In this document: piece after piece, positions 45,626 through 55,114 of the stretch
Layout: every line of letters begins with the position of its first letter
Numbering within the stretch: the first letter of the stretch is position 1
Source of the DNA: Planctomycetota bacterium
GTDB lineage: Bacteria > Planctomycetota > Planctomycetia > Pirellulales > Pirellulaceae
Direction: 5' to 3'
DNA length: 64,000 nucleotides
Assembly: GCA_963204915.1 (NCBI GenBank)
Contig: CAUJHS010000057.1
Location: 78,909-142,908 of the forward strand
The notes under the pieces: generated by a model
The model's database searches: none
The model's input: the letters and a program-made list of their open reading frames with translations, nothing else
What the model was told of the DNA's origin: nothing
Translations under genes and position numbers: made by a program

Positions 45626-46642
45626 TTACGCCATTTTCAAACCGACGGCTTCCGCCACGCGGCGGCAGGTTTGCATGGTTTCTTCGAACTGTGCGAAGGT
45701 GAGCGATTGGTAGCCATCGCTGAGCGCGTTCTCCGGATCGGGATGGACCTCGACGATCAGCCCGTCGGCCTTGGCCGCTACCGCCGCGGCGCACATGTCG
45801 GGAACCATATAGGCGTGTCCCGTGCCATGGCTGGGGTCAATCACAATCGGCAAATGGGTCTTGCGATGCACATAGGCGATGCTCGCCAGCGGCAGCGTGA
45901 AGCGCGTGTGCGACTCGAACGTGCGCACGCCGCGTTCGCACAACATCACGTTGGGGTTGCCTTCGTTCAGAATGTACTCGGCCGCCAGGAGCAGCTCTTC
46001 CATCGTGGCCGAAGGACCGCGCTTGAGCAGCACGGGCCGGTCGGTGTTGCCCACCGCTTCGAGCAACCGGTAATTCTGCATGTTGCGAGCGCCCACTTGC
46101 AGCACATCGGAGTATTCCGCCACTAGCTCCACGTCTTCACTGGCGATGACTTCGGTCACCACGGCCAGCCCGGTCTCTTGCCGGGCCTGCGCCAGAAGTT
46201 GCAGCCCCACTTCTTTGAGACCCTGGAAGCTATAGGGGCTGGTGCGCGGCTTGAAAGCGCCTCCGCGGAGAGCCGTGGCGCCGGCGGCTTTCACGGCGCG
46301 GGCCGTCGATATGATTTGCTCCTCGTTCTCCACGCTGCACGGGCCGGCGATCACGCCCAAGTGGCCGGCGCCCACTTTCAAGTCGCGCACGGTGACGAGC
46401 GACGGCTCGGGCTTGACCTCGCGACTGGCGATCTTGTACGGCGCCAAAATCGGCACGACTTCCGCCACGCCGGGACCGATCGCTAACGATTCCTTGGCGT
46501 TCTCCCGTTTTTCGCCCACGGCGGCGATGACCGTTCGCTCGGTCCCGTGAATCACATGCGGTTTCAGGCCGAGACTGGCGACGCGCTGGACCATGTGTTC
46601 GATCTGGTCGCTCGTGGCGCCTTTCTCCATGACAACGATCAT
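45626..46642 (-). CDS. aroF: 3-deoxy-7-phosphoheptulonate (DAHP) synthase, type I-beta
   Basis: 338 aa from ATG 46642 with AAGGAG 9 bases upstream. Condenses phosphoenolpyruvate with erythrose 4-phosphate, the first step of the shikimate pathway. An N-terminal ferredoxin-like domain of about 70 residues ([20 protein letters not shown]) precedes the barrel, as in Thermotoga-type enzymes where it mediates feedback control. Barrel motifs: [58 protein letters not shown] and [13 protein letters not shown]. Metal-binding Cys (GPC), His (SHGTGH) and Glu are present. Stands alone with a ~290-base untranslated upstream region. Confidence 0.92.
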   Translation of the reverse strand: MIVVMEKGATSDQIEHMVQRVASLGLKPHVIHGTERTVIAAVGEKRENAKESLAIGPGVAEVVPILAPYKIASREVKPEPSLVTVRDLKVGAGHLGVIAGPCSVENEEQIISTARAVKAAGATALRGGAFKPRTSPYSFQGLKEVGLQLLAQARQETGLAVVTEVIASEDVELVAEYSDVLQVGARNMQNYRLLEAVGNTDRPVLLKRGPSATMEELLLAAEYILNEGNPNVMLCERGVRTFESHTRFTLPLASIAYVHRKTHLPIVIDPSHGTGHAYMVPDMCAAAVAAKADGLIVEVHPDPENALSDGYQSLTFAQFEETMQTCRRVAEAVGLKMA

Positions 46643-46932
46643 TGAAAACAACTCCTTATTCAAAAAAGTGGGGCGGTGGGGCAGGAGCATCGAAGCGGGA
46701 CCGTGATGGATTGGCGGTTGAGTTCGAGCGTGGGACATAACCACGGAAGGTAAGTTGCCCGGGATCGGAGGTTTCCGGCTGACGGCGAGTTTCTACAAAC
46801 GGTTCAACGCAATTCATGGCGCCACGAAAATCCAACCGCAAACGCCCGGGTTAGCGTCACCACGTTCATGGTTGCAACTCCTCGTCAGCTACCGTGTTCG
46901 GCTACACCGCCGAGAACGACAGCCCATCAACG

Positions 46933-46966
46933 AAAAAACCCCGCGGCTTGGAAAGGCCGCGGGGTT
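46933..46966 (-). terminator. Rho-independent terminator
   Basis: AACCCCGCGGC and GCCGCGGGGTT (46937-46947, 46956-46966) form an 11-bp stem; six A residues on the plus strand give the T run on the minus strand. It ends transcription from the vWA lipoprotein gene before aroF. The 46643-47210 stretch holds this terminator, no long gene, and a 28-codon ATG frame on the minus strand (47083-46997) that I do not accept. Confidence 0.75.
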
Positions 46967-47210
46967 GGTTCACTTTTTCCGCTCAGAATAACTTCCTTAC
47001 GGAGAACACACACCACCGGCGGCCCCTGGATACCAGGGGAACGTAAAGGAGAACCCAACGTAATTCGCGCCGAGAGCGTGCATAGAGGCTATTATCGGCG
47101 CCGAAGCGCAACTTGACAAGATGAACCGCTGCGAAATTTGTGAAACTTCATCAACGCAGTTGCACGTTACGTTCGCCTGCCGAGTCGCGTCGGACGGCGA
47201 TGCGGCCAAC

Positions 47211-48911
47211 TTATTGTTCGGCCCACTTCCACCCAAAGTTCGACTCCAAGTCTTGCGCGGCGAGCCGCGCCCACGGCGTGCCGGGGTGGTCTTGCACCAC
47301 ACGCTCCAAGTGCGTGCGCGCCTTTTGCATCAAACGCTCCACCGAACTGCCCGCCTCGGTCGTGTCAGACGGTTCGAGAATCCAGCGCGTGCTTTCGGCC
47401 CGTTCAAAACTTCGGCCGCGTTTGAGCAGGGCGAGCATGGCGTTGTAGCCGTCGATGCGGGCCTTGGCCGCGGCGGCGCGGCCCAGCGCCAGGTCGAACG
47501 CGGCTTGCCAGCGCGGCTCGGTGAGCTTCGCACGGTCGGTCTCGCCTTTTTGCAGCGCCTCGTACAACCGGTCGACCTGCGGCGCCAACCGGGCGGCTGT
47601 TTGCTGCGCCTGCCCGATGCGCCGCTGCAACTCGGCTTCCGTGCCGCGGGGGAATTCGGTCTCGGGATAAAAGGCGTCGGTTATTGGCTCCAGCGCCGCG
47701 GCCTGATGCAGCGCTTGTTTCGCGCCGTTTTCGTTCAACCGCTGTTGATAGATTTCTTCCGAGACGTAATCGGGAGCGTAGCGGCGCATCGCGTCGGGCT
47801 CAAAGCGGACCGTATACGGCGAAGGCCAATCCGCCAGCGAACCGCCCGGCTGGCTTTCAGGCGGCGGTTGCAGCATGATGAACTCGCCTCCCGTAGCCCG
47901 GCAAAGCCGCTCCAAGGCGAACGGTCCAAAACCCGACTCCGGTGTTTCTTTTCTCCATAACCCGCCCAACGAAGGAAGCGTTACATGCTCGACATGCAGC
48001 GATTCTGGCCCATGCCGCAACGGCGGGTCTTGTTTCGATGCGGCGTTCGCCCCGGCAAGCGACGAACTTTCTCCTTCCACCGCGTTGGGTAAGGCGGTAA
48101 CCAACCCGAACGGAGCCGGCGAACCGACGACGTAAACCGGCACGCCGTACTTGCGCGGCGCCGCCAGAACTTCCTCGACGCGTTGACCGTCGTCGCCCGC
48201 TTCATCGGTGACTACAACCAACATCAGGCGTCGTCCCCGCTCGGTGGGATAGGACAAATACTTTTCCAGCGCTGCCTGGATGGCCGCGAACGTCATTTCC
48301 CGTGGGCTCGAATCGCTCGGGAGCGAATCGACCGCCGCCATAACCGCCAACGGATCAGGCGTTGGCTCCTCTAGCGGAAATTGCACCTGAGCGCCGAACG
48401 TGACCACCGCCGTGAGCAAGCGAGGTTCGGGATCGCGCGGCTTGATTCCCGGAATGCGGCCTTTGCCAATGTCGGTGTAAAACTCTTGCAATTGCCTGCC
48501 CATTTGATAGGTAACGTGCGAAGCGCTGGGAGACGTATCGAACAACCAGACGACCAACGTGGGGTCAAGATCGGCGGTATCGCGCACGTGGGCAAAAAGG
48601 CGGGCCGCCGCGACGATCTCATTCACGCCGCCGTAATGCTTCGCCAGCCCCCCGGGCGATGGATCATGCAAATACCCGCTCGCGGCGATTTCGGGCAACG
48701 GTTCGTTATCGTCCTCGCGCGGAGAATTCTCTCGATCCGCGATCGGCGGAGTTGTGCGGCGCGGCCGTGGCTTGCTCGGGCGCGACTCTCGCGCCAGTTG
48801 TTGCCGATTAATCTCGCGCGCTTCCTGAGCGTGCTCCAGCGCTTGTTCGCATCCCGTGGCAACAAGGCACGATAACATCAACAACATGAACAACTTACGT
48901 GAAATCACCAT
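47211..48911 (-). CDS. vWA-domain lipoprotein
   Basis: 566 aa from ATG 48911. Signal peptide with lipobox LVATGC (Cys about residue 21). After a Pro/Arg-rich linker comes a von Willebrand A domain: VVWLFDTSPSASH carries the MIDAS DxSxS, LTAVVTFGAQ, and MLVVVTDEAGDD. The C-terminal half is helical with TPR-like stretches (AKARIDGYNAMLALLKRG) and ends in ARLAAQDLESNFGWKWAE. Metal-dependent protein binding at the envelope is the likely role; partner unknown. Confidence 0.75.
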   Translation of the reverse strand: MVISRKLFMLLMLSCLVATGCEQALEHAQEAREINRQQLARESRPSKPRPRRTTPPIADRENSPREDDNEPLPEIAASGYLHDPSPGGLAKHYGGVNEIVAAARLFAHVRDTADLDPTLVVWLFDTSPSASHVTYQMGRQLQEFYTDIGKGRIPGIKPRDPEPRLLTAVVTFGAQVQFPLEEPTPDPLAVMAAVDSLPSDSSPREMTFAAIQAALEKYLSYPTERGRRLMLVVVTDEAGDDGQRVEEVLAAPRKYGVPVYVVGSPAPFGLVTALPNAVEGESSSLAGANAASKQDPPLRHGPESLHVEHVTLPSLGGLWRKETPESGFGPFALERLCRATGGEFIMLQPPPESQPGGSLADWPSPYTVRFEPDAMRRYAPDYVSEEIYQQRLNENGAKQALHQAAALEPITDAFYPETEFPRGTEAELQRRIGQAQQTAARLAPQVDRLYEALQKGETDRAKLTEPRWQAAFDLALGRAAAAKARIDGYNAMLALLKRGRSFERAESTRWILEPSDTTEAGSSVERLMQKARTHLERVVQDHPGTPWARLAAQDLESNFGWKWAEQ

Positions 48912-49011
48912 GGCCGCGACAAACCAGAAAAGGCGCGGGAGAGGCCCAAACGCTGCTTGGCCGAACGGGCAACCACGCCTGGCCGCGTGTGGACAAGGGA
49001 CGTTCCTACCT

Positions 49012-51285
49012 TCATCCTACCACTTTGACCCGTGGCTGGTCACCGTGCGAGGCGACAACACGCCCTACGACCGCAGCAGGAAGGTTGCTTTGCTCGCGTA
49101 TTCGTTTCAATACCTGCTTGCAGTGCCGCTCGGGAACGGCCAGCAACAAGCCGCCGCTCGTTTGCGGATCAAACAAGGCGGCGTATTGTGGCGTGCGGCG
49201 CATGGCCGGCGGGGCGTCGATCTCGGCTTCGGCGTCTCGGTTCGCCGGCGCCAAGGTGCTTTCGATGCCGCTTGCGAGAAGTTCCGCAGCGCCCGGCAAA
49301 AGTGGTACTGCGGCAAGCTCCAACTCGACCGCCAGCACGTCGCGAGACGCAGTCGTCGCCGAAGAATCCGAATCGGCCCACGGACGCCCGTTGGTCGCAT
49401 GAAGCATTTCAAGCAAATGCCCCGCCAGTCCGAACCCGGTAATATCGGTCACGGCTTCAATCGCGAACTCGTGCAGCAGCGCTGCGGGGCCCTGGTTGCT
49501 CTCAAGCATGGTGTGGAGTAACTCGGTCATCCACTCCGCGCGGCAAGCCGCCTGCTGATGCGCCGCCAATAGCACGCCGGTTCCCAGTGGTTTGGTGAGA
49601 ACCAGTTGATCGCCGACTTTCAGCGGACCTTTGGTGCGCGGCGGCGATTCGCCAGGATCCGCCAGCAGCGTGAAACCGACAACGGTTTGCAGTCCTTCGA
49701 TGGTATGCCCCCCGGCAAGGGTGGCGCCCATGGACCGTAGTTCCGTTACGCCGCCGGCCAGCAACTCGTACAGCAAATCCTCCTGCCGTTGCGTGCCACC
49801 CAATGGAATAGTCGCGATGGCCAACGCCGCCACGGGACGGGCCCCCATCGCGAACACGTCGCTCGCGGCGTGCAACGCCGCGATGCGACCTGCCGTATAG
49901 GCGTCGTCCAGCGGAGCGGTAAAGAAGTCGGTCGTGGCCGCCATCGTGCGACTGGCCGGAAGTTGGATCACCGCAGCGTCATCCGGCGTGTTCAAACCGA
50001 GCAGCACGCGTTCGCTCGTGGGAACATCTAGCCGCCGCAGAACCCGAGCCAAAACCGTACCGCCGACTTTTCCGCCGCAACCGGCGCAGCGCATGACGGG
50101 CGGCGCGTTGGACTTTTCAGCCTTCGCATCTTGCGGCATCGGCCGGTAGTCCTGGTGCTTGTCCATGAAGCGGCCATCGATGCGGTCTTTGAGCCTCCAC
50201 ACCCAGCGCCCCTCGAAGGTGGCTCCTTTCCAATCGCCAAGGGCGCGGCCATCGCCCGTGTTAAGCAGTTTCATAAATCCGCGTTGGGGACGATACGGCT
50301 CCAGTGGCCGCCCTTGGAGCATGCGTTGGATGTTTTCCCACAGCACGGGGCCTTGCCGCACCGCGTACACCCCCGCTTTGGGCAAAGGTTGGTCTCGCAT
50401 GGAGCCCGAGTCTCCTACCGCGAAAATGGGAGCGCCGCTCGTGCTTTGCAGCGTGTCGTGGGTGAGCAGGAACCCTTCGTCGTCGGTTGGCAATCCCAGC
50501 TGACCAAGCAATGGCGGCGCCACGGCGCTGGTGGCCCACAGCACCAGATCGGCCGCGAGCCGTTGTCCGTCGTCCAAGGTGATCTCTTCCGAGGCGATGC
50601 GAACGACGCGGCGCCCCAAAACCAGCCGCACGCCGCGATCTTCAAGTTTCTGTTGGATCCTCGCAATGGTTTTGGGCGCCATGCCTCCGGCGACTTGCGT
50701 ATGAGCGTTCACCAGCGTCAGTTCCCACGGAGCGTCGCCCAACGCCGTTTGGAGGCGAGCGGGCAGACAAAAGGCGATTTCCACCCCTCCCGCACCGCCG
50801 CCGACGATAATGGCCCGCAAGGGCTGCGTTCCGCCCTTCGCCTTTCGCTCGGCCAGCCGTTGTTCGAGCCGCGCCAGAAAGGTTTGCATCGGTTTGATCG
50901 GCAGCACCAAATCGCCTTCGATGCGCACACCCTCTTGTGTGGGGCTTGAGCCAATACCGATCGACAGCACATCAAACGGCAACGAGGGACGGTCGGCAAA
51001 CAGCAGCCGTTGTCCGGGAAGGTCCAAACCCGTGACCTGGCCAACGATCAACCGCGCGCCGGCCGCAGCGCACCGCCGCACCAAGTCAATCTCCATGCGC
51101 TCTTGCGGATATTGCCCCGCCAGCACTCCCGGCAACATGCCCGAATAGGTGACGATCGGGAAGTTGGAAACGCACGTTATACGCGTTTGCGGCAGCGGAT
51201 GCATTTGCCCCATGCGCAAGACGTGCGCATTCGTGTGACCCACACCCAGCAACACCACTTCCGATCGCGGCAAACCCATTTGCAT
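49012..51285 (-). CDS. selD: NADH-dehydrogenase-like / selenophosphate synthase fusion
   Basis: 757 aa from ATG 51285 (ATG 51279 two codons later). Residues 1-380 form an FAD/NAD disulfide-reductase fold (VVLLGVGHTNAHVLRM, IIVGGGAGGVEIAF, IFAVGDSGSM). From about 395 the SelD domain starts: CAGCGGKVGGTVL, where the catalytic Cys and Lys (C-G-G-K) are kept but the usual second Cys is Gly, then NTPDDAAVI, TDFFTAPLDD, AASDVFAMGA, GGHTIEGL, LVLTKPLGTG and TDITGFGLAGH. SelD makes selenophosphate from selenide and ATP. Such fusions exist in other bacteria. No selA, selB, selC or ybbB is in the window. Confidence 0.9.
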   Translation of the reverse strand: MQMGLPRSEVVLLGVGHTNAHVLRMGQMHPLPQTRITCVSNFPIVTYSGMLPGVLAGQYPQERMEIDLVRRCAAAGARLIVGQVTGLDLPGQRLLFADRPSLPFDVLSIGIGSSPTQEGVRIEGDLVLPIKPMQTFLARLEQRLAERKAKGGTQPLRAIIVGGGAGGVEIAFCLPARLQTALGDAPWELTLVNAHTQVAGGMAPKTIARIQQKLEDRGVRLVLGRRVVRIASEEITLDDGQRLAADLVLWATSAVAPPLLGQLGLPTDDEGFLLTHDTLQSTSGAPIFAVGDSGSMRDQPLPKAGVYAVRQGPVLWENIQRMLQGRPLEPYRPQRGFMKLLNTGDGRALGDWKGATFEGRWVWRLKDRIDGRFMDKHQDYRPMPQDAKAEKSNAPPVMRCAGCGGKVGGTVLARVLRRLDVPTSERVLLGLNTPDDAAVIQLPASRTMAATTDFFTAPLDDAYTAGRIAALHAASDVFAMGARPVAALAIATIPLGGTQRQEDLLYELLAGGVTELRSMGATLAGGHTIEGLQTVVGFTLLADPGESPPRTKGPLKVGDQLVLTKPLGTGVLLAAHQQAACRAEWMTELLHTMLESNQGPAALLHEFAIEAVTDITGFGLAGHLLEMLHATNGRPWADSDSSATTASRDVLAVELELAAVPLLPGAAELLASGIESTLAPANRDAEAEIDAPPAMRRTPQYAALFDPQTSGGLLLAVPERHCKQVLKRIREQSNLPAAVVGRVVASHGDQPRVKVVG

Positions 51286-51343
51286 GGGTGAATTCTAAAG
51301 AATCCGGCCGTCGGGCCTAGCGGTCGTTCTCGGCTGAGCCGCC

Positions 51344-51829
51344 TTACCTAGGTACCTTTCGCGCCGGCGCCGTATGGCCGAGCAGCCCGGCGATGCGGTC
51401 GCGGCGGTAGTCAAAAATTTTCTCCAGCGTGCGACCGACAAACACCCCATGCGCCACGCTTCCCAGCACGCCGAGCGGAAGTTGGTATTCCACATGGTCG
51501 AGCATTCGCGTGCCGTTGCCTTCGGCGGTGAATTCATGCGTATGGCGCCACAGGCGGTACGGGCCGCGAAGTTGCACATCGATGAATCGTTTGTTCGGCT
51601 CGTATTCCTCGATGCGCGTACGCCAACGCAGCGGCACGCCGTAAAGCTGCAAGCGGTAGTCGATCAGCGTGCCCGAATGTAAGTCGATCGGCTGCGGAGT
51701 GATAATGCGGAAGTTGAGAAACTCGGGCGTAATCCGTTCGAGATTCCCCGCATCTGCGAAAAACTCGAACGTCTCCTCCACCGGGAGGTCGATATACTGC
51801 GTGCGTCTCAAATGATACGTGCGCGCCAT
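51344..51829 (-). CDS. SRPBCC (polyketide cyclase/START-like) protein
   Basis: 161 aa from ATG 51829; the frame runs on upstream without a stop but into the neighbouring gene. Pattern matches SRPBCC/coenzyme Q-binding-like proteins: TYHLRRTQYIDLPVEETFEF, ADAGNLERITPEFLNFRI, SGTLIDYRLQLYGVPLRWRT, and a C-terminal amphipathic helix FVGRTLEKIFDYRRDRIAG. Binds a small hydrophobic ligand or cofactor in the family. Minus strand, 121 bases after the HerA-like gene. Confidence 0.75.
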   Translation of the reverse strand: MARTYHLRRTQYIDLPVEETFEFFADAGNLERITPEFLNFRIITPQPIDLHSGTLIDYRLQLYGVPLRWRTRIEEYEPNKRFIDVQLRGPYRLWRHTHEFTAEGNGTRMLDHVEYQLPLGVLGSVAHGVFVGRTLEKIFDYRRDRIAGLLGHTAPARKVPR

Positions 51830-51950
51830 AACCAAACTGCGACCATGCGGGCCATGAACGGAACCATCTCCCCGACGTGGCACTTTAGCGCAACGACGAG
51901 CTTTGACCAGCGGCGTCGCAACGACCGGAGGAACCGACCTGCCGCCGAGT

Positions 51951-54407
51951 TTACACCTGCCGGGTGGCCTGGCCTTGGTCGTCCAGCCGCCAGGGAACCC
52001 AAGCCAGCGCCACGCGTTTGACTTGAACATCGGTCTTGCGAGGACGAATCGGGACTTCTTCCAACTCCAGCGAGTTGACATCGTACTCTGCCCGAATGCG
52101 CTCGGTCTCGGCATGCAGCTCGGCGTCCAGGTCGGCCAGTTGCCGCAGCCGGTCGCGCACGGTCGCTTCCGCCTGATCGACGTCTTCATGCTGCTCCGAG
52201 GCTTTGCTCCACTTGCGAACCGACCGCGTGGCGCTATCCACGTTTGAGCGGCTGGCGAGTTTCCGTCCGAACAAGGCGCCCAATAGCGTCGAGCCGAACG
52301 TGGCGGCGGTATCGAGCTTCGCATTGCGGCTTTGCGACTTCTCTTTAGCCAACGCCTTCTGGGAAGTTTGCACTTGCTTTTCAAGCTTCGACGCCTTCGA
52401 GGCGTAGCTCTTGCGCAGTTTTTCCACTTCCAGGTCGCGTTTCTCGCGGGCGTGCTGCGTCAGACGGATGCGGAAGTCGCGCTCTGCTTCTCCTGCGGCC
52501 GACTCCATCTTGAGCTTGGCGCACCGCCAGATGGATAAAACTTCGGTGGCGTACAGATGCGCGGCCAGTTGCTTCTTCCAGGCTTCGTAATTCTTGGGGC
52601 TGATTAACGCATCCGGCAACGGGGCGAAGGTGAGCCCCTCTTGCGGCGCCTGCTCGCGCGGCAGAGCGGCAGGGTCGAGCACTTCGGCCCCCTCCCACAC
52701 ATCGCTGCCCACGCGATCTCCCAACGGTTGCAACAACGTGCAGGCCCGCCACTCGTCCACTTCTTTCGACTTCTGCACGAAGTGCAGCCGGGCTTGCCCC
52801 CACAACGCTGGACGGTAAACGATCTTTCCCGGCGCCGCCGAATCGTGCCGAGGCAGCAGTTGCACTTGCTCGATGCTGGGCGGAACCACCGGCTTGACCG
52901 CCGGAGCGTTCGGTTCGAGCTTCAATTCGCTCATCGACGCCGTGGTGGTCGGCTTGGCGGCAAGCGTTTGCGGGGCCGACTCGGCCGCAGTTTGTTTGTG
53001 CGGCTTCATCAAGGTTTCAATCTGCCGCGTGGTCAACGGACCGCGCAGGTAGGAAAGCGCCCAGCGGGTTTGAAACACCACGGGGGCGTCTTCATGCACG
53101 TTGTTCATCAGGAACACGCGCGTGCTCAGTCCCGCCAGGGTTTGCTCCATGGCGGCTCGGTCGAACGCGGCGCCGGTTTGCGCCGCGGCGCCTTCCAGCC
53201 CTTCCAGCACTCGGGCTTTGTCGCGCTCGGTTTGCAGGCGACCGAGAAACCACGTGCCGGTGTTCGAGAGCCCCTTGTAGTCCAAGTCCACCGGGTTCTG
53301 CGTGGCCAACACAATGCCCAACCCGTACGCCCGAGCTTGCTTGAGCAGCGTGAGCATCGGCGTCTTGGACGGCGGATTCGCCACTGGCGGAAAATAGCCG
53401 AACACCTCGTCCATGTACAAGATCGCCCGCAAGCTGGTCGTGCCTTCCTGAGTGCGCACCCAGGCCAGCACTTCATTCAGCAGGAGCGTGACGAAAAACA
53501 TCCGCTCGGTGTCGGAAAGGTGTGCGATCGACAGAATGGAAAGTCGCGGCTTGCCCTCGGCAGTGTGCAACAGCCGCTTGACGTCGAGCGGTTCGCCTTC
53601 CATCCAACTGGCGAACGACGGCGACGCCAGCAGGTTGTTCAAACTCATCGCCAGTTTGACGCGTTCCTTTTCGGGGAAGAACGTCTCCAGGTCGATCACG
53701 CCCAGCCGGTTGATCGGCGGGGCCTGCACTTGCTGAATGAGCCGGGCCAGGTCCAAGTCTTGCCCTTGCCGCCAGGCGCGGTCCATCAGGTTCGACAGCA
53801 AGATATGCTCGCGGCTTTGCACCGGGTCGGCGTCGATGCCCAAAAGCGCCAACAAGCCCGACGCCGCCGAGGAGATCCGATCGCGCAGCGCCATCGGGTC
53901 GGCCAGCACTTCCGGCGCGGGCGCCGCAAACGAACGCATGACCGTGAGCGGCAACCCCGCCGTGGCGCCCGGCGTGTAAATGGCCAAATCCACCGCGTTC
54001 CGAAACCGCGCAATGCGTTCGGGCGACTGTCCCCAAGCGGCCAGTCCCTCCCGCCAGCGCGTGGCGGTTTGTTCGGCGAATTGGTCGGGAGTTAAACCCG
54101 CGCGAAGGGCCGCGCCATCGTCAATCCACGGACGAAAATCCGCGGGCCGCAATTCCGGAAAGGTGAGCAGCAAGTTGCCCAGGTCGCCTTTGGGGTCAAT
54201 CGCAATGACGGGAATGCCGTCGATGGCCGCCTCTTCCAACAGCGACAGGCACAGCCCCGTTTTGCCGCTGCCTGTCATGCCCACGCACACCGCATGCGTG
54301 GTCAGATCTTTCGAGTCGTACAAGATCAGCTCATCGCCAACCGTTTTGCCGGGCAGATCATACGTTTTTCCCAGATAGAACTCGCCCAGTTTCTCGAAGT
54401 CCTGCAT
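51951..54407 (-). CDS. HerA/VirB4-like ATPase with C-terminal coiled coil
   Basis: 818 aa, ATG 54407. Walker A GMTGSGKTG at 43-51; IPVIAIDPKGDLGNLLLTFP; Walker B LYMDEVFGYFP near 340; sensor-like LATQNPVDLDYKGLSNTG. This is the DUF87/HerA-type P-loop ATPase, related to helicase/translocase subunits. After about residue 500 a Pro/Ala linker leads to an unusual long coiled coil (LRKSYASKASKLEKQVQTSQ, and DAELHAETERIRAEY) interrupted by a Gly-rich GSTLLGALFGRKL. No nuclease (NurA-like) partner adjacent, so substrate (DNA or protein) is open. Confidence 0.82.
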   Translation of the reverse strand: MQDFEKLGEFYLGKTYDLPGKTVGDELILYDSKDLTTHAVCVGMTGSGKTGLCLSLLEEAAIDGIPVIAIDPKGDLGNLLLTFPELRPADFRPWIDDGAALRAGLTPDQFAEQTATRWREGLAAWGQSPERIARFRNAVDLAIYTPGATAGLPLTVMRSFAAPAPEVLADPMALRDRISSAASGLLALLGIDADPVQSREHILLSNLMDRAWRQGQDLDLARLIQQVQAPPINRLGVIDLETFFPEKERVKLAMSLNNLLASPSFASWMEGEPLDVKRLLHTAEGKPRLSILSIAHLSDTERMFFVTLLLNEVLAWVRTQEGTTSLRAILYMDEVFGYFPPVANPPSKTPMLTLLKQARAYGLGIVLATQNPVDLDYKGLSNTGTWFLGRLQTERDKARVLEGLEGAAAQTGAAFDRAAMEQTLAGLSTRVFLMNNVHEDAPVVFQTRWALSYLRGPLTTRQIETLMKPHKQTAAESAPQTLAAKPTTTASMSELKLEPNAPAVKPVVPPSIEQVQLLPRHDSAAPGKIVYRPALWGQARLHFVQKSKEVDEWRACTLLQPLGDRVGSDVWEGAEVLDPAALPREQAPQEGLTFAPLPDALISPKNYEAWKKQLAAHLYATEVLSIWRCAKLKMESAAGEAERDFRIRLTQHAREKRDLEVEKLRKSYASKASKLEKQVQTSQKALAKEKSQSRNAKLDTAATFGSTLLGALFGRKLASRSNVDSATRSVRKWSKASEQHEDVDQAEATVRDRLRQLADLDAELHAETERIRAEYDVNSLELEEVPIRPRKTDVQVKRVALAWVPWRLDDQGQATRQV

Positions 54408-55114
54408 GGCCGCGCTCCCGCCGACAAAAGATACCGACTGACCGAATGCCTACGTGCGACAATTCCTGGCCAATCATACCGCCCGGCGCGCGGCAGCATA
54501 ATCCCGCCGCGCGAGGTGATACGGCAAACGTGCGTTTTATTTGATGAAGCACCAAGGGTGAAGCGGCGTCATTGAGAGGCGTGCCAGGGGGAGGTTGAAG
54601 GCGCAACGGGAAGGACGATACTTCGCGAGCGACGGAGCGGGACAGGACGCCCCACAACCGCGGCGGCTCTGAAGTCTTCACCGCCACCGACACCCGCTAC
54701 GAAGTTGATTCCAACCACGAACCCACGTCCAAGCGCACGACGGCCAAGGTGGTAACCGCCGTTAGCGCATTAATGCGCTATCCTTCCGCAGGGGGGCGAA
54801 GGTCGAGTCGCGGCCGCCCTCACACACCGGTTTCCACCCACAGAACATCGCGCCCGTCGGAATGAACCAAAACCTGACAGCGAGGGAGACTGCGCGATGT
54901 TCCAACAACATAGGCTGCGCCAAAAAATGTGGTGGGGGGTGTGCCCACCAAAGACATGGGGTCGAGGTGGGCACAGGTGAATGCGTAATGAACAATTGTA
55001 TACTATCAATCGCCTGACGTCAAGCGGCCGGTCAGAAATTGGGTTCCTCTAGCCCCTTCCGGGCAACACACCTTCTTAAGGTTACAGGACGACGCGGCGC
55101 AGGATTCCGATGAA
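54408..55114. other. Gene-poor region with palindromes
   Basis: No gene I can support. It contains a perfect 18-base palindrome, TAGCGCATTAATGCGCTA (54763-54780), a hairpin GTGCCCACC...GGTGGGCAC (54941-54949, 54966-54974) and a stretch whose translation (TATDTRYEVDSNHEPTSKRT) looks protein-like but has no start and no recognisable family, so it may be a decayed gene. The region precedes the headless PEP-CTERM gene. Confidence 0.45.

Noticed and set aside
46997..47083. 28-codon minus-strand frame (MHALGANYVGFSFTFPWYPG...)
   Set aside because: Looks protein-like but has no ribosome site, no partner and is too short to support; upstream of a terminator.
52641..54095. 484-codon open frame on the plus strand
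   Set aside because: Antisense shadow of the HerA-like gene, Arg/Gly/His-rich, no motif, no ribosome site.
54770..55009. 77-79 codon minus-strand frames
   Set aside because: Low-complexity hairpin region, no motif, two overlapping frames of equal quality.
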